Source: Stutzerimonas stutzeri (GTDB lineage Bacteria; Pseudomonadota; Gammaproteobacteria; Pseudomonadales; Pseudomonadaceae). Taken from it: 64,000 nt of DNA. A program made the position numbers and the translations under genes. The DNA is taken from contig NZ_CP139348.1 of the NCBI RefSeq assembly GCF_038561965.1, forward strand, positions 2,542,001-2,606,000, in the 5' to 3' direction. This document shows positions 26,979-35,840 of this stretch, piece by piece (the stretch's first letter is position 1; each line of letters starts with the position of its first letter). The notes under the pieces were generated by a model. That model was not told the origin of the DNA, ran no database searches, and was given only the letters and a program-made list of their open reading frames with translations.

Positions 26979-28064
26979 ATGACAGCGCCCAACGTTCTCG
27001 ATGTGATCATCATCGGCGCCGGACAGTCTGCTCTGACATCCGCGTATTTCCTGCGTCGCACATCGCTGTCCTATCTGCTGCTCGACGAGCAATCCGGCCC
27101 TGGCGGGGCCTGGCTGCACGCTTGGGAGTCGCTGAGGTTGTTCTCACCTGCTGCCTGGAGCTCAATTGCCGGCTGGCAAATGCCTGCTCCAGCGGAACCG
27201 GGCAATCCAACGCGCAACGACGTTATCGGTTATTTGCGACATTACGAAGACCGCTACCAGTTCCCAATCCAGCGACCGGTCCGCGTCGATGCGATCAATC
27301 GCGTCGACGATCTCTGGCAGGTGCAAGCCGGCGATCGGCACTGGCTGGCTCGTGCTGTCATCAGCGCAACTGGCACCTGGAGCAAGCCATTCATTCCGGC
27401 CTATCAGGGTCGTGAGGATTTCCAGGGTCAACAGATCCATTCGGCTCACTACCGCGATTCGGCTTCCTTCGCAGGTAAACGGGTAATGGTGATAGGCGGC
27501 GGCAACTCCGGCGCGCAAATACTTGCCGAGGTATCGAAAGTCAGCGAGACACTCTGGATCACCCAGGAGGCACCGGCGTTTCTGCCCGACGACGTCGATG
27601 GGCGCGTACTGTTCGAGCGCGCCACTGCGCGCTGGAAGGCTCAGCAGGAGGGGCGCAGCATCGACGAGCCGGTAGGCGGCTTCGGTGACATCGTCATGGT
27701 GCCAGCGGTACGCGAAGCCCGTGAGCGCGGCGTACTGGTGGCCGAACGCCCCTTTGCTCGCTTCACCGGAACGGGCGTTGAATGGACGGATGGGCGTCGC
27801 GAGGAGCTCGACGCGGTGATCTGGTGCACCGGTTTCCGCCCGGCGCTGGATCATCTGCGTCAACTCGGCCTCGTCGAGGCAGATGGCAAGGTGCAGGTGG
27901 AAGGTACCCGTGTCGCGACGCAGCCCAATCTCTGGCTGGTGGGCTACGGCGACTGGACCGGCATGGCTTCAGGCACGCTGATCGGCGTCACGCGCACGGC
28001 GCGAAGCACCGTTGAACAGGTCGCGCAGGCACTTGCCACGACGCCATCACAGAACCCGCAGTAA
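26979..28064 (+). CDS. ArsO-like flavin-dependent monooxygenase
   Basis: An NAD(P)H/FAD oxidoreductase of 361 residues. The FAD site [10 protein letters not shown] lies at the N-terminus, then the FMO-like P-G-G-A-W motif, the second dinucleotide site [11 protein letters not shown], and the C-terminal W-L-V-G-Y-G-D-W. Such proteins are found next to acr3 in Pseudomonas arsenic islands (ArsO), where a role in arsenic resistance has been proposed. ATG 26979 is chosen over TTG 26976. It heads the plus-strand arsenic operon. Confidence 0.82.
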   Translation: MTAPNVLDVIIIGAGQSALTSAYFLRRTSLSYLLLDEQSGPGGAWLHAWESLRLFSPAAWSSIAGWQMPAPAEPGNPTRNDVIGYLRHYEDRYQFPIQRPVRVDAINRVDDLWQVQAGDRHWLARAVISATGTWSKPFIPAYQGREDFQGQQIHSAHYRDSASFAGKRVMVIGGGNSGAQILAEVSKVSETLWITQEAPAFLPDDVDGRVLFERATARWKAQQEGRSIDEPVGGFGDIVMVPAVREARERGVLVAERPFARFTGTGVEWTDGRREELDAVIWCTGFRPALDHLRQLGLVEADGKVQVEGTRVATQPNLWLVGYGDWTGMASGTLIGVTRTARSTVEQVAQALATTPSQNPQ

Positions 28065-28107
28065 TACGAACGCAACCCGATCATCATGCGAAAAGGTGTA
28101 CTTAGCG

Positions 28108-29187
28108 ATGTCCAGTCAATGTGAAGTAGTCGGCAAGAAAGCCGCCGGCGCCCCGCTCGGATTTTTCGAGCGTTATCTGACGCTCTGGGTTTTCCTCTGC
28201 ATCATTGCCGGCACCCTGCTCGGTCTCAGCCTACCCGACGCCGCGCAAGCCGTCGGTGCGCTGGAAGTCGCCCACGTGAACATCCCGGTCGGCCTGCTGA
28301 TATGGGTGATGATTATTCCGATGCTGATGAAGATCGATTTCTCCGCTCTGCGAGAGGTCTATGCGCAGCGGGCGAGCATGGGCGTCACGCTGTTTATCAA
28401 CTGGGCGGTGAAGCCATTCACCATGGCCCTGCTCGGCTGGGTATTCATCAAACACGTGTTCGCACCGTGGCTACCGGCTTCCGAGCTGGACAGCTACATG
28501 GCCGGCCTGATTCTGCTCGGCGCCGCGCCTTGCACCGCGATGGTCTTCGTCTGGAGCAATCTCTGTAACGGCAACGCCAATTTCACCCTGACCCAGGTCG
28601 CGCTGAACGACGTGGTGATGGTGTTCGCCTTCGCGCCAATCGTCGCGCTACTACTCGGCGTGTCATCGATCCCGGTGCCCTGGGACACCCTGCTGCTTTC
28701 CGTAGTGATGTACATCGTCATTCCGCTGGCCATCGCGCAATTCATCCGCGCGCGATTGATGAAACGGGGGGATCAGTCTTTCCAGGCGGCGCTGACGAAG
28801 GTTCAGCCGTATTCCATCGTGGCGTTGCTGGCGACCCTGGTTCTACTGTTCTCATTCCAGGGCGAAGCGATCGTTGCCCAGCCCTTGATCATTGCCATGC
28901 TCGCGGTACCAATCCTGTTGCAAACACTGTTCATTGCAGGGCTCGGCTACTGGCTCAATCGTCGCTTTCAGGTTCGTCACGATGTTGCGGGCCCCTCCGC
29001 AATGATCGGTGCCTCGAACTTTTTCGAGCTGGCCGTTGCCGTCGCCATCGTGCTCTATGGCTTCAATTCAGGTGCCGCTCTTGCGACCGTGGTTGGCGTA
29101 TTGATCGAGGTACCGGTCATGCTCTGGCTGGTGCGCAGCATCAACCGCAGCCGTGATTGGTACAACCGAGCACTACCGGCTGGCTGA
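28108..29187 (+). CDS. acr3: ACR3-family arsenite efflux permease
   Basis: Exports arsenite across the inner membrane. The protein has 359 residues with about ten membrane helices. The essential cysteine is in [14 protein letters not shown], and the [11 protein letters not shown] and [11 protein letters not shown] motifs of ACR3 are intact. ATG 28108 has AAGGTG upstream. An earlier in-frame start would overlap the flavoprotein gene and is rejected. It takes the arsenite made by the two ArsC proteins of the divergent operon. Confidence 0.95.
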   Translation: MSSQCEVVGKKAAGAPLGFFERYLTLWVFLCIIAGTLLGLSLPDAAQAVGALEVAHVNIPVGLLIWVMIIPMLMKIDFSALREVYAQRASMGVTLFINWAVKPFTMALLGWVFIKHVFAPWLPASELDSYMAGLILLGAAPCTAMVFVWSNLCNGNANFTLTQVALNDVVMVFAFAPIVALLLGVSSIPVPWDTLLLSVVMYIVIPLAIAQFIRARLMKRGDQSFQAALTKVQPYSIVALLATLVLLFSFQGEAIVAQPLIIAMLAVPILLQTLFIAGLGYWLNRRFQVRHDVAGPSAMIGASNFFELAVAVAIVLYGFNSGAALATVVGVLIEVPVMLWLVRSINRSRDWYNRALPAG

Positions 29188-29280
29188 GCAAGGAAACACT
29201 CACCAGCGCTTGACCCTGATCAGCCAGGCTGCGCGCAGGCTGGCTACTATCGATGCAGTGGCCTGAGAGGAAGCACAGAC

Positions 29281-30657
29281 ATGGACGGCCCTGCGCAAGA
29301 ACAGCCTGCACCAATCCGTAACACACCACCTTCGCTGCGGGCGCACTTGGGTGACTTCTGGCGGGGCCATCCCACCGAAGCCAAGGTACTGCTCGGCATG
29401 TGCGCGGCGTTCCTTGCGATCTTCTTCCTGCCGATGGGCCAGCCGCGTTTCGAAAACGCGGTACTGGAAGGCTTGCGCCTGACGCAGTGGTACGCCCGGG
29501 AGCATGTAATCCTCTGTTTGCTGCCGGCGTTTGTTATAGCCGGTGCGATGGCGGTCTACATCAGCCAGGGCGCGGTGATGAAGCACCTTGGCCCGGCTTC
29601 GCCGAAGCCAGTGGCGTTCGGTGTGGCATCCGTCGCCGGCACGCTGCTGGCGGTGTGCTCCTGCACCGTATTGCCGCTGTTCGGCGGCATCTACAAGCGC
29701 GGCGCCGGCCTCGGTGCGGCAATCGCCTTTCTCTACTCCGGGCCGGCGATCAATGTCATGGCCATCGTGGTCACCGCCAAGATACTGGGCGCCGAGCTCG
29801 GCATTGCTCGCGCAGTTGGTGCGATCGTGTTCGCACTGGTAATCGGCGCCATCATGCACCTGCTCTACCGTCACGAAGAGGCCGCACGCGCTGCCAAAAG
29901 TGCCCGCGGCTTCGCCGGTGCCGACAGCGAACACCCCCTCGGCGACATCGTCGCTTTGTTCAGCTTGATGATTGGCATCCTGGTATTCGCCAACTGGGCC
30001 AGTGCGGAGAACTCGGCCTGGATGGCCGTGCATGCCTGGAAATGGCCAATCACCGCAACGCTTGCGATCTTGCTGGCGACATTGCTGGTACGCCGCTGGA
30101 AGTGGTCGGTACAACCGCTGCTCGTGATCGGCGCGCTGGTCGCTGCGAGCGCTCTGCTCGCGCCGCAATGGCCTGAGCTCGCCATGATCATAGGTATCGC
30201 GGGATTGATGCTGCAGGCCAGTCGCGAGAATGCGGCCGGTCAGGAATGGGTTGGCCAGAGCTGGGACTTCACCAAGCAGATCATGCCGCTACTGCTTGGT
30301 GGAGTGCTAATCGCCGGCATGCTGCTTGGCAGGCCCGGCCACGAAGGGCTGATCCCCAGCGAATGGGTGGTCTGGGCTGTAGGCGACAACAGTTTCACCT
30401 CCACCCTCCTCGCCTCGGTCCTCGGCGCATTCATGTACTTTTCCACCCTGACCGAGGTACCCATTGTCGAGGGTCTGCTGGGCGCGGGCATGGGCAAGGG
30501 CCCGGCGCTGGCGATCCTGCTGGCCGGGCCTGCATTGTCCTTACCGAACATGCTGGTGATTCGCACCGTGCTCGGCACCCAGAAAACGATCGTGTACTGC
30601 TCGCTGGTGGTGGTTATGGCCACGCTCAGCGGCTATCTCTATGGCCAATTGATGTGA
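29281..30657 (+). CDS. YraQ/ArsP-like permease, probable organoarsenical exporter
   Basis: A membrane protein of 458 residues with about ten helices. The family motif is complete: A-V-C-S-C-T-V-L-P-L-F-G-G-I-Y-K-R-G-A-G-L-G, followed by F-L-Y-S-G-P-A-I-N. The second half mirrors it with L-T-E-V-P-I-V-E-G and G-P-A-L-S-L-P-N. ArsP proteins in this superfamily export trivalent organoarsenicals. This one is longer than characterised ArsP and may have another substrate. A small thioredoxin follows 8 bases later, a pairing common for this permease family. Confidence 0.78.
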   Translation: MDGPAQEQPAPIRNTPPSLRAHLGDFWRGHPTEAKVLLGMCAAFLAIFFLPMGQPRFENAVLEGLRLTQWYAREHVILCLLPAFVIAGAMAVYISQGAVMKHLGPASPKPVAFGVASVAGTLLAVCSCTVLPLFGGIYKRGAGLGAAIAFLYSGPAINVMAIVVTAKILGAELGIARAVGAIVFALVIGAIMHLLYRHEEAARAAKSARGFAGADSEHPLGDIVALFSLMIGILVFANWASAENSAWMAVHAWKWPITATLAILLATLLVRRWKWSVQPLLVIGALVAASALLAPQWPELAMIIGIAGLMLQASRENAAGQEWVGQSWDFTKQIMPLLLGGVLIAGMLLGRPGHEGLIPSEWVVWAVGDNSFTSTLLASVLGAFMYFSTLTEVPIVEGLLGAGMGKGPALAILLAGPALSLPNMLVIRTVLGTQKTIVYCSLVVVMATLSGYLYGQLM

Positions 30658-30665
30658 GAACGACG

Positions 30666-30896
30666 ATGAAACTGACTGTTTATGGATCAGGCTGCGCCAA
30701 GTGCCAGCAACTCACCGCCAACGCCGAAGCAGCCGCGCGGAGGCTCGGGCTGGAGTTCCAGGTCGAGAAAGTCACCGACGTCAACGCCATCATCGACGCG
30801 GGCATCATGCGCACCCCAGCACTCGCAGTGGAAGACGACATAGTCGTCGAGGGCAAGGTGCCGAGCAGTGATGAGCTTCAGCAGTTGCTTGGCTGA
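30666..30896 (+). CDS. Small thioredoxin-family protein (TM0996/MTH895 type)
   Basis: A 76-residue thioredoxin-fold protein with the redox motif G-S-G-C-A-K-C-Q near the N-terminus and the cis-proline segment M-R-T-P-A-L-A-V. It has no signal peptide, so it acts in the cytoplasm. It is 8 bases after the permease and surely co-transcribed. It could deliver electrons or a thiol-bound arsenical to the permease. This is inferred from the pairing. Confidence 0.85.
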   Translation: MKLTVYGSGCAKCQQLTANAEAAARRLGLEFQVEKVTDVNAIIDAGIMRTPALAVEDDIVVEGKVPSSDELQQLLG

Positions 30897-30999
30897 GTGA
30901 TCGCCTCGTCTCCGTGCGGCAAATGCAGCACGGCTTCGTCGAACGGAACCGTCCTGTGCAGTTCACGGCCTCATAAGTGAACTGTCAGGAGAGTGAGAA

Positions 31000-31194
31000 G
31001 TGTCCGATACGATGACTTACCTGGCCATTGCGGCCGCTGTAGCTGTGATAGCGCTGAATCTGCTGGCGATCATCAGCGTATTCAAAAGTGAGCGAACAGT
31101 AGGCGCAAAGGCACTCTGGGCGATTGGCATCGCCGTTTTCCCGGTGCTGGGCCTGCTGTTCTGGCTGCTGGTAGGGCTACGCCGATCGCGTTGA
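31000..31194 (+). CDS. PLDc_N-type two-helix membrane protein
   Basis: A 64-residue protein with two hydrophobic helices around a short charged loop (F-K-S-E-R-T-V-G-A-K-A-L-W) and an L-R-R-S-R end, the pattern of the phospholipase-D N-terminal (PLDc_N) domain on its own. GTG 31000 is chosen because AGGAG lies 8 bases before it. An internal ATG at 31012 has no ribosome site. It ends directly against the stop of the convergent gene at 31195. Function unknown. Confidence 0.75.
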   Translation: MSDTMTYLAIAAAVAVIALNLLAIISVFKSERTVGAKALWAIGIAVFPVLGLLFWLLVGLRRSR

Positions 31195-31440
31195 TCAGGG
31201 CTTCAGACCCAACAGATACAGCGCCCGGCCGAGCACTCTTACCGAATCGGCGTGCTTGCCGGCCTGATGCAACTGCTCGCCCTCGGCGCGCAATTCGCGC
31301 ACCTGTTGCAGGGTCGCAGCGTCCTTTGGCGGATTGGTCTTGAGCTGCTCGTCGATCTTGGCCATATCCATTGGGCAGTGCATCGCCAGCAGCGGCGAAC
31401 TGAACAGGACGGCAAAGGCAAAAGCTGTGAGGCGTCGCAT
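31195..31440 (-). CDS. Small periplasmic hypothetical protein
   Basis: An 81-residue protein with an N-terminal signal peptide (hydrophobic A-F-A-F-A-V-L-F-S-S-P-L-L-A), then M-H-C-P-M-D-M-A-K-I and a helical, charged remainder rich in Lys, Glu and Gln. GGAGAAT lies before ATG 31440. The Met/His/Cys cluster after the cleavage site could bind metal, but no family is recognised. It lies between the arsenic island and the tRNA operon. Confidence 0.7.
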   Translation of the reverse strand: MRRLTAFAFAVLFSSPLLAMHCPMDMAKIDEQLKTNPPKDAATLQQVRELRAEGEQLHQAGKHADSVRVLGRALYLLGLKP

Positions 31441-31552
31441 GGCTATTCTCCGGCGCAAGAGGCGCTCACGAAGTATAGATAGCCTTTGCGGAGTCGCCGG
31501 CTGATGAACACGTTGTTGATGCCCGAAGAACTCAACATTCTTTCGCGCAAAA

Positions 31553-31589
31553 GAAAAAGCCCCAAGCAACGAGTTGCTTGGGGCTTTTC
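31553..31589 (-). terminator. Rho-independent terminator of the pgsA-tRNA operon
   Basis: The stem AAGCCCCAAGCAA / TTGCTTGGGGCTT is perfect, with T-rich flanks on both strands. Read on the minus strand it ends in CTTTTTCTTTT, directly after tRNA-Cys. It can also work in the other direction. Confidence 0.9.
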
Positions 31590-31593
31590 AATA

Positions 31594-31667
31594 TGGAGGC
31601 CGATGTCGGAATCGAACCGGCGTACACGGATTTGCAATCCGCTGCATAACCACTCTGCCAACCGGCC
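31594..31667 (-). tRNA. tRNA-Cys, anticodon GCA
   Basis: A 74-base gene with acceptor stem GGCCGGT/ATCGGCC, anticodon loop around GCA, T arm with TTCGATT and encoded CCA. It follows tRNA-Gly in the same direction and precedes the terminator at 31553-31589. The pair behind pgsA is standard in Pseudomonas. Confidence 0.97.
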
Positions 31668-31713
31668 TCAAAACGAAGGCGCCGCATAACATCTGCGGCG
31701 CGATCTTACAAAC

Positions 31714-31789
<76 letters not shown>

Positions 31790-31857
31790 ATCGTCTTGGT
31801 GACGGGCGCCATTCTATACGATCGGATGCTGCCGTCAACCCTTTGATTAAAAAAGTT

Positions 31858-32415
31858 TTATTTCTTTTCGGTGGGACTCAGGTGCGGCCATGCCGCCATC
31901 AGGTAATTGATCATCGACCACAACGTCAGGCCCGCCGCCACGATCAGCAATGCATAGCCGGAGCCGACCCAGATCGTCGGTTGCGGCGGGTTCGCCAATA
32001 GAATCACCAACGCGACCATTTGCGCAGCGGTCTTCCACTTGCCCAGGTTCGAGACCGCCACGTGGGCCCGAGCGCCCAGTTCGGCCATCCATTCGCGCAG
32101 CGCCGAGACGACGATCTCCCGGCCAATAATGATCGCAGCAGGCAACGTCAGCCAGAGGTTCGAATGCTCTTCGACCAACAGCACCAACGCGACGGCAACC
32201 ATCAGCTTGTCGGCGACCGGGTCGAGAAAGGCCCCGAACGGCGTGCTTTGTCCCAGCCGCCGGGCAAGGTAGCCGTCCAGCCAGTCGGTCAGCGCAGCCA
32301 CGGTGAATACTGCGCTCGCGGCGAGGTAGCTCCAGTAGAACGGAAGATAAAAAAGCAAAATAAAAACAGGTATCAGCAGCACGCGTAGAACGGTGAGCAG
32401 GTTCGGGATATTCAT
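31858..32415 (-). CDS. pgsA: CDP-diacylglycerol--glycerol-3-phosphate 3-phosphatidyltransferase
   Basis: Makes phosphatidylglycerophosphate, the precursor of phosphatidylglycerol and cardiolipin. The protein has 185 residues with about five membrane helices. The CDP-alcohol phosphotransferase signature is complete: [10 protein letters not shown], then [13 protein letters not shown] 32415 matches the conserved start M-N-I-P-N-L-L-T. It lies 34 bases after uvrC and ahead of the tRNA pair. Confidence 0.95.
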   Translation of the reverse strand: MNIPNLLTVLRVLLIPVFILLFYLPFYWSYLAASAVFTVAALTDWLDGYLARRLGQSTPFGAFLDPVADKLMVAVALVLLVEEHSNLWLTLPAAIIIGREIVVSALREWMAELGARAHVAVSNLGKWKTAAQMVALVILLANPPQPTIWVGSGYALLIVAAGLTLWSMINYLMAAWPHLSPTEKK

Positions 32416-32449
32416 CGGTACCACTGATCGGCGGAATTCGGGGGACAGT

Positions 32450-34273
32450 CTACTCACTGTGCAGAGCGGCATAAATCGACTCGGCAAGCTTTTTACTGAT
32501 ACCGGGGGCCTTGGCGATCTCGTCGAGGCTGGCCCTGCACAGTTCCTGAAGACCACCAAAATGCGTCAGCAGTTCGCGACGACGCTTCGGGCCAATGCCC
32601 GGAACCTCCTCCAGCGTTGAGGTTCGACGCGTTTTTCCGCGCCTGGCGCGGTGGCCGGTGATGGCGAAACGGTGGGCTTCGTCGCGCACCTGCTGGATCA
32701 GATGAAGCGCCGGTGAGTCCGCGGGTAGCGTGAACTCGTGGGCCGCATCGTTGAGGTAGAGGGTTTCCAGCCCCGGCTTGCGCGTCACCCCCTTGGCTAC
32801 GCCGAGCAGGATCAGTTCCGGCACGGCAAGCTCTTCGAGTACCTCGCGCGCCATGTTGAGCTGACCCTTGCCGCCATCGACCAGCAGGATGTCCGGCAGC
32901 TTGCCCTCGCCTTCCGCCACCTTGCGAAAGCGTCTGGACAGCGCCTGATGCATCGCCGCGTAGTCATCGCCTGCGGTGACACCTTCGATGTTGTAGCGGC
33001 GATAGTCGGATTTGAGTGGGCCTTCAGGACCGAACACAACGCAGGAGGCTACCGTCGCCTCGCCACTGGAATGGCTGATATCGAAGCATTCCAAGCGCTG
33101 CGGTGGCTCGTCGAGATCCAGCGCCTCAGCCAATGCTTCGAAGCGTGCAGACAGATGCTGACGGTTGGCCAGGCGCGCGCCCATCGCCTGCTCGGCGTTA
33201 GTCAGCGCCAGCTGCTGCCAGCGCGCGCGCGTGCCACGCACGCGATGAGTGATGGTGAGCTCGACGCTGCGCAGCTCGGAAATGGCGTTGATCAGCGTAG
33301 GGAAATCTTCGTGCACAGCGTTGACGATCAACTCGGCGGGCAAATCGCGCTCGGCAGCGCCCAGGTAGTACTGCTCCAAAAAGGCCTGCAGCACCTCGCT
33401 GACGCTCTCTTCGATCGCCACCTGCGGGAAGAAATTCTTGCTGCCCAACACACGGCCGCCGCGTACGGTGATCAGATGAACGCAGGCACCGCCAGGGCTG
33501 ACTACCGCGGCGACGATATCCACATCACCGGTGCCGCCTTCCATGCTCTGCTGGTCCTGCACACGGCGCAGGATGCCGATCTGATCGCGGATTTCGGCGG
33601 CGCGCTCGAAATCCAGGTTCATCGCCGCCTTTTCCATATTGCGCGAGAGCTCTTCAGACAACGCATTACTGCGGCCTTCAAGGAACATCACCGAATGGCG
33701 TACGTCTTCGGCGTACTCGTCCGCGTCCACCAGATTCACGCAAGGCGCCTTGCAGCGTTTGATCTGGTACTGCAGGCACGGCCGTGTGCGGTTTCGGTAA
33801 TAACTGTCTTCGCATTGGCGCACGAAGAAGGCCTTCTGCAGCAGACTCAGACTCTCGCGAATCGCCCCGGCGCTGGGATAGGGTCCGAAGTAACGTCCCG
33901 GCTCTTTCTTCGCCCCACGATGGATGCTCAGCCGTGGAAAGTCGCCCGCCGAGAGGAATACATAGGGATAGGATTTATCGTCGCGCAGCAGGATGTTGTA
34001 CGGCGGGCGCCACTGCTTGATCAGGGTCTGCTCGAGCAGCAAGGCTTCGGTTTCGTTCGCGGTGATGGTGGTTTCCACCTGCGCGATCTTCGCCACCAGC
34101 GCAGCGGTTTTCGGCGCCTGGCCGGTCTTGCGGAAATAACTGGCCAGTCGTTTCTTGAGGTTCTTGGCCTTGCCGACGTAGAGCAGCTTGGCCTGCGCAT
34201 CGAACATGCGATACACGCCCGGCCGGCCGCTACAGGCCGCCAGGAACGCCGATGAGTCGAAGGCTTCTGTCAT
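32450..34273 (-). CDS. uvrC: Excinuclease ABC subunit C
   Basis: Makes both cuts in nucleotide excision repair. The protein has 607 residues, the normal length. The N-terminal GIY-YIG nuclease begins G-V-Y-R-M-F and has [16 protein letters not shown] helical motif lies near residues 200-235. The RNase-H-like domain has C-F-D-I-S-H-S-S-G, and the C-terminal helix-hairpin-helix pair includes [14 protein letters not shown]. The ATG overlaps the gacA stop by one base. Confidence 0.97.
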   Translation of the reverse strand: MTEAFDSSAFLAACSGRPGVYRMFDAQAKLLYVGKAKNLKKRLASYFRKTGQAPKTAALVAKIAQVETTITANETEALLLEQTLIKQWRPPYNILLRDDKSYPYVFLSAGDFPRLSIHRGAKKEPGRYFGPYPSAGAIRESLSLLQKAFFVRQCEDSYYRNRTRPCLQYQIKRCKAPCVNLVDADEYAEDVRHSVMFLEGRSNALSEELSRNMEKAAMNLDFERAAEIRDQIGILRRVQDQQSMEGGTGDVDIVAAVVSPGGACVHLITVRGGRVLGSKNFFPQVAIEESVSEVLQAFLEQYYLGAAERDLPAELIVNAVHEDFPTLINAISELRSVELTITHRVRGTRARWQQLALTNAEQAMGARLANRQHLSARFEALAEALDLDEPPQRLECFDISHSSGEATVASCVVFGPEGPLKSDYRRYNIEGVTAGDDYAAMHQALSRRFRKVAEGEGKLPDILLVDGGKGQLNMAREVLEELAVPELILLGVAKGVTRKPGLETLYLNDAAHEFTLPADSPALHLIQQVRDEAHRFAITGHRARRGKTRRTSTLEEVPGIGPKRRRELLTHFGGLQELCRASLDEIAKAPGISKKLAESIYAALHSE

Positions 34274-34917
34274 CAGTTGACGGTGTCGACCATCCCGTGG
34301 CGAACCGCCAGCAGGGCGAGCTCGACATCACTGGTAATCGATAGCTTTTCGAAGATGCGATAACGATAAGTGTTGACCGTTTTCGGCGAAAGACAGAGTT
34401 TGTCGGAGATGCTCTGGACCTTCTGACAGTTGGCGATCATCAGCGCAATCTGGATTTCGCGCTCGGATAACAGGTCGAACGGTGACTCGCTAAGTTGCGG
34501 CTGAAACGACTTCAGGGCCAGCTGCTGTGCGATCTGCGGGCTGATGTAACGCTGGCCGCCGAAGACCATACGGATCGCCTGCACCATTTCCTCCAGCGCA
34601 GCGCCCTTGGTCAGATAGCCAGCTGCCCCAGCCTGCAAGAGGCGTGTCGGAAAAGGATCTTCTTCGCAGATGGTTACGGCAATGACCTTCAGATCCGGAT
34701 AGCTGCGCAGCAACTTACGGGTCGCCTCAAGGCCACCGATACCCGGCATCTTGACGTCCATGAGGACAACATCGGGCTTGAGCTCACGCGCTTTGCGAAT
34801 GGCATCTTCGCCACTGTCCGCCTGGCCTATCACCTGCAGCCCTGAGATATCGGCAAGCATGCGACTGATGCCCGTGCGAACCAGATCGTGGTCATCGACC
34901 ACCAGCACCCTAATCAA
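34273..34917 (-). CDS. gacA: GacA/UvrY response regulator
   Basis: The response regulator of the GacS/GacA system, which switches on small RNAs that titrate RsmA/CsrA and so governs secondary metabolism and virulence traits. The protein has 214 residues with receiver aspartate D54 (V-V-L-M-D-V-K) and a LuxR-type helix-turn-helix ([14 protein letters not shown]). The start is TTG at 34917, preceded by GAGGTGT. No ATG fits the conserved N-terminus I-R-V-L-V-V-D-D-H. The gene overlaps uvrC by one base, the usual Pseudomonas arrangement. Confidence 0.96.
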   Translation of the reverse strand: MIRVLVVDDHDLVRTGISRMLADISGLQVIGQADSGEDAIRKARELKPDVVLMDVKMPGIGGLEATRKLLRSYPDLKVIAVTICEEDPFPTRLLQAGAAGYLTKGAALEEMVQAIRMVFGGQRYISPQIAQQLALKSFQPQLSESPFDLLSEREIQIALMIANCQKVQSISDKLCLSPKTVNTYRYRIFEKLSITSDVELALLAVRHGMVDTVN

Positions 34918-35123
34918 GCAGACACCTCATTGACCGTATTGAAAGCTGGCTGGCTGCTCGCTTTTTCAGAAGCGAACTCTATCAAAAAAAAGATCGACCT
35001 GGCCGATCAAGACGCGGCTAACTGATCGAGATCATAAGTAGGGACCGTAAGCCGACGAACTGCATGCTGAACGCCGATGGACGGCGAAAGTCACAACGGA
35101 ATGAACATTTCGCACGTTTTCCC

Positions 35124-35840
35124 ATGCTCACGCTGATCGCTGCCCTGGCGCTGACAGCCACCCATGTACTGGCCGGAAGGCTAAGCAAGCTGCACGAGTC
35201 ACCGCGTAACCGCTGGCTCTCGGTGGCCGGTGGTGTTGCCGTGGCCTACGTGTTCGTACACCTGCTCCCTGAACTGGCCCAAGGGCAACAGGTGATGGAG
35301 GATAGCGGGTTCCACCCACTGCGCTACCTGGAACACCACGCTTACCTGCTGGCCTTGCTCGGCCTGGCCTGTTTTTACGGGCTGGAACGGTTAATCAAGC
35401 AGCACCGCAGCGAGCGCCCCGACGAGGCGCCGTCCCATGCAAGTGTGTTCTGGCTCCACATTGGCGCGTTCGCTGGCTACAACGCATTGATCGGCTACAT
35501 CCTGGCTAATCGCGACCCAGCGCAGCCGCTGGAGCTGATCTGGTACACGGTCGCCATGGCGCTGCATTTCATGGTCAACGACGTGGCGTTGCAGCATGAC
35601 CACCAGCAACTGTTCGCCCGGCGTGGCCGATGGATCCTGGCCGGCTCGACGCTGGTCGGCTGGGCGTTCGGCACAGCCATCGAGTTATCCGAGGTGGGCA
35701 TTTCAGCGGTTACCGCATTCATTGCCGGGGCCATCATTCTCAATGTGCTCAAGGAAGAACTGCCGTCTGAGCGAAACAGCACAATCGGCGGTTTCCTGCT
35801 CGGGTCGCTGGGATATTCGGCCCTACTGTTGCTGATGTAA
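35124..35840 (+). CDS. ZIP-like integral membrane protein
   Basis: A 238-residue protein with seven or eight hydrophobic helices, among them [14 protein letters not shown] and [16 protein letters not shown]. Histidines inside helices (V-H-L-L-P-E and A-L-H-F) recall ZIP metal transporters, but the classic ZIP H-S pattern is not clear. ATG 35124 follows a poor ribosome site, and a start at 35064 is possible. The last 18 bases overlap the 3' end of the convergent cusA gene, so a metal role is plausible but not shown. Confidence 0.65.
   Translation: MLTLIAALALTATHVLAGRLSKLHESPRNRWLSVAGGVAVAYVFVHLLPELAQGQQVMEDSGFHPLRYLEHHAYLLALLGLACFYGLERLIKQHRSERPDEAPSHASVFWLHIGAFAGYNALIGYILANRDPAQPLELIWYTVAMALHFMVNDVALQHDHQQLFARRGRWILAGSTLVGWAFGTAIELSEVGISAVTAFIAGAIILNVLKEELPSERNSTIGGFLLGSLGYSALLLLM

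Noticed and set aside
32738..34255. 505-residue open frame opposite uvrC
   Set aside because: Shadow of a complete uvrC gene, with no ribosome site and no recognisable domain.
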